A stretch of 53,346 bases of DNA from NCBI GenBank assembly GCA_029982205.1, contig JARRCM010000014.1:1-53346 (forward strand), read 5' to 3'. A program made the position numbers and the translations under genes. The stretch's first letter is position 1. Each line of letters opens with the position of its first letter. Under the pieces are notes generated by a model. The model searched no databases and was not told where the DNA came from. It saw nothing but the letters and a program-made list of their open reading frames with translations. The stretch is from Thermosediminibacterales bacterium. GTDB lineage: Bacteria > Bacillota > Thermosediminibacteria > Koleobacterales > JARRCM01. Positions 51,021 through 53,346 of the stretch are shown here, piece by piece.

Positions 51021-52349
51021 CTATACCCGAACTTTTTTCTTTTTTGACAATAATTGAGTCATGTTTCCATAACGTTCGAATAAATTCAGAGCACGAGGAT
51101 TAGAGATGGATTCAATAAAAGGAGATTTATCGGCAAATTCAGCTACTTTAGGAGTAGAAACTTTAACCGGAACCAGTGTCGCCGGCCCAGCGACACATCC
51201 TCCAGGGCATCCCATTCCCTCCATAAAGTTTGCTTCCAGCCCTTTTTCTTCAATTTCTTTTAACAGCTCATTACATTGTTTTAACCCGTTTCCTTTTACA
51301 GCTTTTACTTCAAGGTCAGGTCGCATACTTTTAATTGAACGGGTTATAGCTTGTGTGACACCACCTGTGTGGGCAAACGTTCTTCCGTCATGAGCAGCAT
51401 CTAAAATCGGCAGCTTATCCATTTCGACTAATTTTATTTTTGCAACATTAAACAAACGGCTCAATTCATAAAATGTCAATACACAATCTACAGCGTCATT
51501 GAGGTCGGGTAATTTTGCTTCATTCTTTTTAGCTATACACGGTCCTATAAACACTACACGGGCGTTTTTTTCTCTAGCTTTTATGAATCTTCCCATTGCT
51601 ATCATTGGTGATACAGATTCAGAAACCAAATGAGCAACCTTAGGGCGGTGTTTTTCTACCAGTTTAATAAAGGCCGGACAGCAGCATGAAGTAATCATAA
51701 AATTCTCTCCCCTGCCCATGCGGTCGATGAATTCCCGAGCTTCCTGAATTGTAATAACATCTGCCGCTAACGCTACTTCAAAAACATCTGTAAAGCCTAA
51801 ACGTTTCAGACCTGCTTTTACTTGTTCCGGTAATACTTTATCTCCAAACTGACCTACAAATGAAGGGGCCAGTATTGCATAAACCGGATTGTTATCACGC
51901 CTCCTTATCATGTTTATTACCTGTAAAAACTCAGAACGTTCCACAATAGCTCCTGATCTGCATGCGTTTGCACAAAGCCCACAGTAGACACATTTTTCTT
52001 CATCTATGGTATGCTTTCCGTTTTCATCAAATTTTATTGCATCAACAACACATGCATTTTGACAGGGTTTGCTTCCTCCGACACAGTGTTCACACGCTTC
52101 CTCAATAATGTTGATTATAGGTTCCTTCTTTTTAGATTTTTTGTCAGGTTCCAGTTTTGCCTTGACAAGTTTTTTAATGATTTCCTTTTCTTTTTCTGGA
52201 GGAACTCCTTCAGGGTAGCACTTTGTTAAAATGTATTCAAAACAGCTGTCAATATCCCGTATCAATTCCGGTTGTGAACCGTTTAATGCCTCGTCTATTA
52301 CACTATCGATGATTTTTTCCAGCATTTTCTTTCTTTGTATTACATCCAT
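51021..52349 (-). CDS. [FeFe] hydrogenase catalytic subunit (group B-like)
   Basis: 442 aa. After an N-terminal helical part (about 1-75), two [4Fe-4S] motifs follow (CEHCVGGSKPCQNAC and CVYCGLCANAC). The H-cluster domain has FMITSCCCPAFIKLVE (L1), FIGPCIAKKNE (L2) and FMEGMGCPGGCVAGP (L3). The three-Cys TSCCCP form is typical of the group B clade. It reduces protons or oxidises H2 with ferredoxin. The ATG at 52349 has CAGGGTG upstream; the longer form overlaps the upstream gene. No hydE, hydF or hydG maturation genes are in view. Confidence 0.93.
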   Translation of the reverse strand: MDVIQRKKMLEKIIDSVIDEALNGSQPELIRDIDSCFEYILTKCYPEGVPPEKEKEIIKKLVKAKLEPDKKSKKKEPIINIIEEACEHCVGGSKPCQNACVVDAIKFDENGKHTIDEEKCVYCGLCANACRSGAIVERSEFLQVINMIRRRDNNPVYAILAPSFVGQFGDKVLPEQVKAGLKRLGFTDVFEVALAADVITIQEAREFIDRMGRGENFMITSCCCPAFIKLVEKHRPKVAHLVSESVSPMIAMGRFIKAREKNARVVFIGPCIAKKNEAKLPDLNDAVDCVLTFYELSRLFNVAKIKLVEMDKLPILDAAHDGRTFAHTGGVTQAITRSIKSMRPDLEVKAVKGNGLKQCNELLKEIEEKGLEANFMEGMGCPGGCVAGPATLVPVKVSTPKVAEFADKSPFIESISNPRALNLFERYGNMTQLLSKKKKVRV

Positions 52350-52386
52350 ATTATCACCCTGTATTAGTTTTACCATTAGATATAAT

Positions 52387-52677
52387 TTATAAAACAAACT
52401 TTTTTTCTGTTACCGACCTTATCTTCTGTTCCATGTTTGATTTTTTATCCCTTCTGTCATCGATTTTAACAATGGTATATACCCTTCCCGCTCCCTGATT
52501 GAAGGGAAGTTCATGCACCTTTTTAATTACTTTGAACAATTCATCCAGTTCACCCTCTATTACCGTACCCATCGGGTTTAAGACATGTTTAATGTTTTTT
52601 TCTTTCTCCAGTAGATTTTGAATCTCAGCAACATATTTGCTGACACTGGTTGTTTTGGTACTTATTAAAAACCTCAT
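52387..52677 (-). CDS. Thiamine-binding protein (MTH1187/YkoF-like family)
   Basis: 96 aa. STKTTSVSKYVAEIQNLLEKEKNIKHVLNPMGTVIEGELDELFKVIKKVHE is the MTH1187-family pattern, followed by GAGRVYTIVKIDDRRDK. Members form small ferredoxin-fold tetramers that bind thiamine or HMP. ATG at 52677 with weak ribosome site (AAGGAAAA about 18 bases upstream). It starts the transcript that continues into the hydrogenase gene 37 bases later; the functional link is not obvious. Confidence 0.88.
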   Translation of the reverse strand: MRFLISTKTTSVSKYVAEIQNLLEKEKNIKHVLNPMGTVIEGELDELFKVIKKVHELPFNQGAGRVYTIVKIDDRRDKKSNMEQKIRSVTEKKFVL

Positions 52678-52787
52678 AATACCGGTTTGTAAAATTTTCC
52701 TTAAAAATCATATTATGATTAGCCTAAAAAAACTATGATATAATATTTTTGTCAACAACTATTTTCGGAACATATGGAGGAGGTAAA

Positions 52788-53346
52788 ATGCCAAAATTCA
52801 AAAGGTGTTTCAATGCTTTGTTTATTCTAGTAATATTAGCAATGTTGCTGCTGTCTTCTTGTGATAAAAATAATATTAAAGAAAATAATAAACCTGTTTC
52901 ACAAAATAGATTTCTTTTGGGAACAATAGTTACAATCAAGATTTATGATAATGCTTCGGACAAGTTGTTTGATGAAATTTTCAACAGATTACAGGAAATT
53001 GAAAATAAAATGACTATAAATGGAAAAAACAGTGAGATTATACAAGTTAATTTTAATGCAGGCAAAGAGTTTACAAAAGTTTCCGATGACACTTTTTATG
53101 TCGTCGAAAAAGGGAAATATTTTTCTGAACTATCAGGTGGAAAGTTTGATATCTCTGTTGGCCCTTTGGTAAAGCTTTGGAATATTGGAACAGAAGAAAC
53201 TAAAGTTCCTGAAAAATGGCAAATAGATAAAAAAAAGAGTTTGGTAGATTATAATAGTGTGCTTTTGAATTCTAAAGAAAAAAGCATAATGCTTAAAAAA
53301 GAAGAAATGATGCTTGATTTAGGAGGAATTGCAAAAGGTTATGCTG
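52788..53346 (+). CDS. apbE: FAD:protein FMN transferase (ApbE) lipoprotein, 3' end outside window
   Basis: 186 codons visible. A lipoprotein signal opens the protein: CFNALFILVILAMLLLSSC, with the acylated Cys at about residue 25. FLLGTIVTIKIYDN follows, then KYFSELSGGKFDISVGPLVKLW and MLDLGGIAKGYA at the window edge, all ApbE marks (Mg/FAD site). ApbE attaches FMN to Thr of RNF/NQR subunits and other flavoproteins outside the cell. GGAGGAGG lies four to eleven bases before the ATG. A TATAAT (52739-52744) lies upstream with a poor -35. Confidence 0.92.
   Translation, partial: MPKFKRCFNALFILVILAMLLLSSCDKNNIKENNKPVSQNRFLLGTIVTIKIYDNASDKLFDEIFNRLQEIENKMTINGKNSEIIQVNFNAGKEFTKVSDDTFYVVEKGKYFSELSGGKFDISVGPLVKLWNIGTEETKVPEKWQIDKKKSLVDYNSVLLNSKEKSIMLKKEEMMLDLGGIAKGYA

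Overview
The window reads as a low-GC Clostridia-type Firmicute. Evidence includes SecA with a C-terminal zinc motif, long-form HPF, a Bacillus/Clostridium-style flgM-flgN-flgK-flgL-fliW-csrA-flaG-fliD-fliS-hag order, a two-gene SUF-like Fe-S module, a group B-like [FeFe] hydrogenase and a GH18 protein of the spore type. The organism is probably a motile, anaerobic spore former, possibly of the thermophilic Thermosediminibacterales/Thermoanaerobacterales kind. That placement is an inference, since the window has no rRNA or tRNA. Most genes lie on the minus strand.

Layout. 1-1.2 kb: a 5'-cut IS transposase and a nested palindromic element. 1.2-5.8 kb: a polysaccharide operon with two GT4 glycosyltransferases, an O-antigen ligase-like protein, a DUF4330 protein and a small membrane protein. 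5.9-10.2 kb: two roughly 80% identical permeases flanking a cation diffusion facilitator that has its own structured leader with a terminator. 10.3-17.7 kb: prfB (programmed frameshift), secA, DUF5317, a membrane HD-GYP protein, a 25-codon ORF, an unknown protein, hpf and a cold-shock protein. 17.8-21.3 kb: c-di-GMP signalling (PAS-PAS-GGDEF-HD-GYP, and REC with a degenerate GGDEF), a zinc-ribbon protein, and a GC-rich structured RNA of about 245 nt behind a near-consensus promoter.

21.3-31 kb: the late flagellar block with the CsrA-FliW-flagellin switch, ending at comFC. 31-35.4 kb: dapB and an HtrA/OmpR-type regulator/histidine kinase operon. 35.5-39.7 kb: an FmdB-type mini zinc ribbon, amt, rtcB, an ECF S component with a hairpin leader, and DUF3842. 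39.8-44 kb: recD2, a ComK-like gene, an amidase, and YvrJ/DUF2922/DUF1659. The ComK-like gene has a near-consensus promoter whose spacer carries a perfect Firmicutes LexA (SOS) box. 44.2-47.6 kb: a GH18 protein and sufB/sufC. 47.7-49.9 kb: a divergent metal/metalloid module (permease; ArsR, ferredoxin, thioredoxin) with paired operator half-sites. 49.9-52.7 kb: MoaD/ThiS-like protein, an H-cluster-like protein, an [FeFe] hydrogenase and a thiamine-binding protein. The window ends inside an apbE lipoprotein gene.

Most notable signals: the LexA-box promoter of the ComK-like gene, the orphan riboswitch-like leaders of the CDF and ECF genes, the unassigned ncRNA near 21.1 kb, and the sensory-looking H-cluster protein next to a complete hydrogenase.
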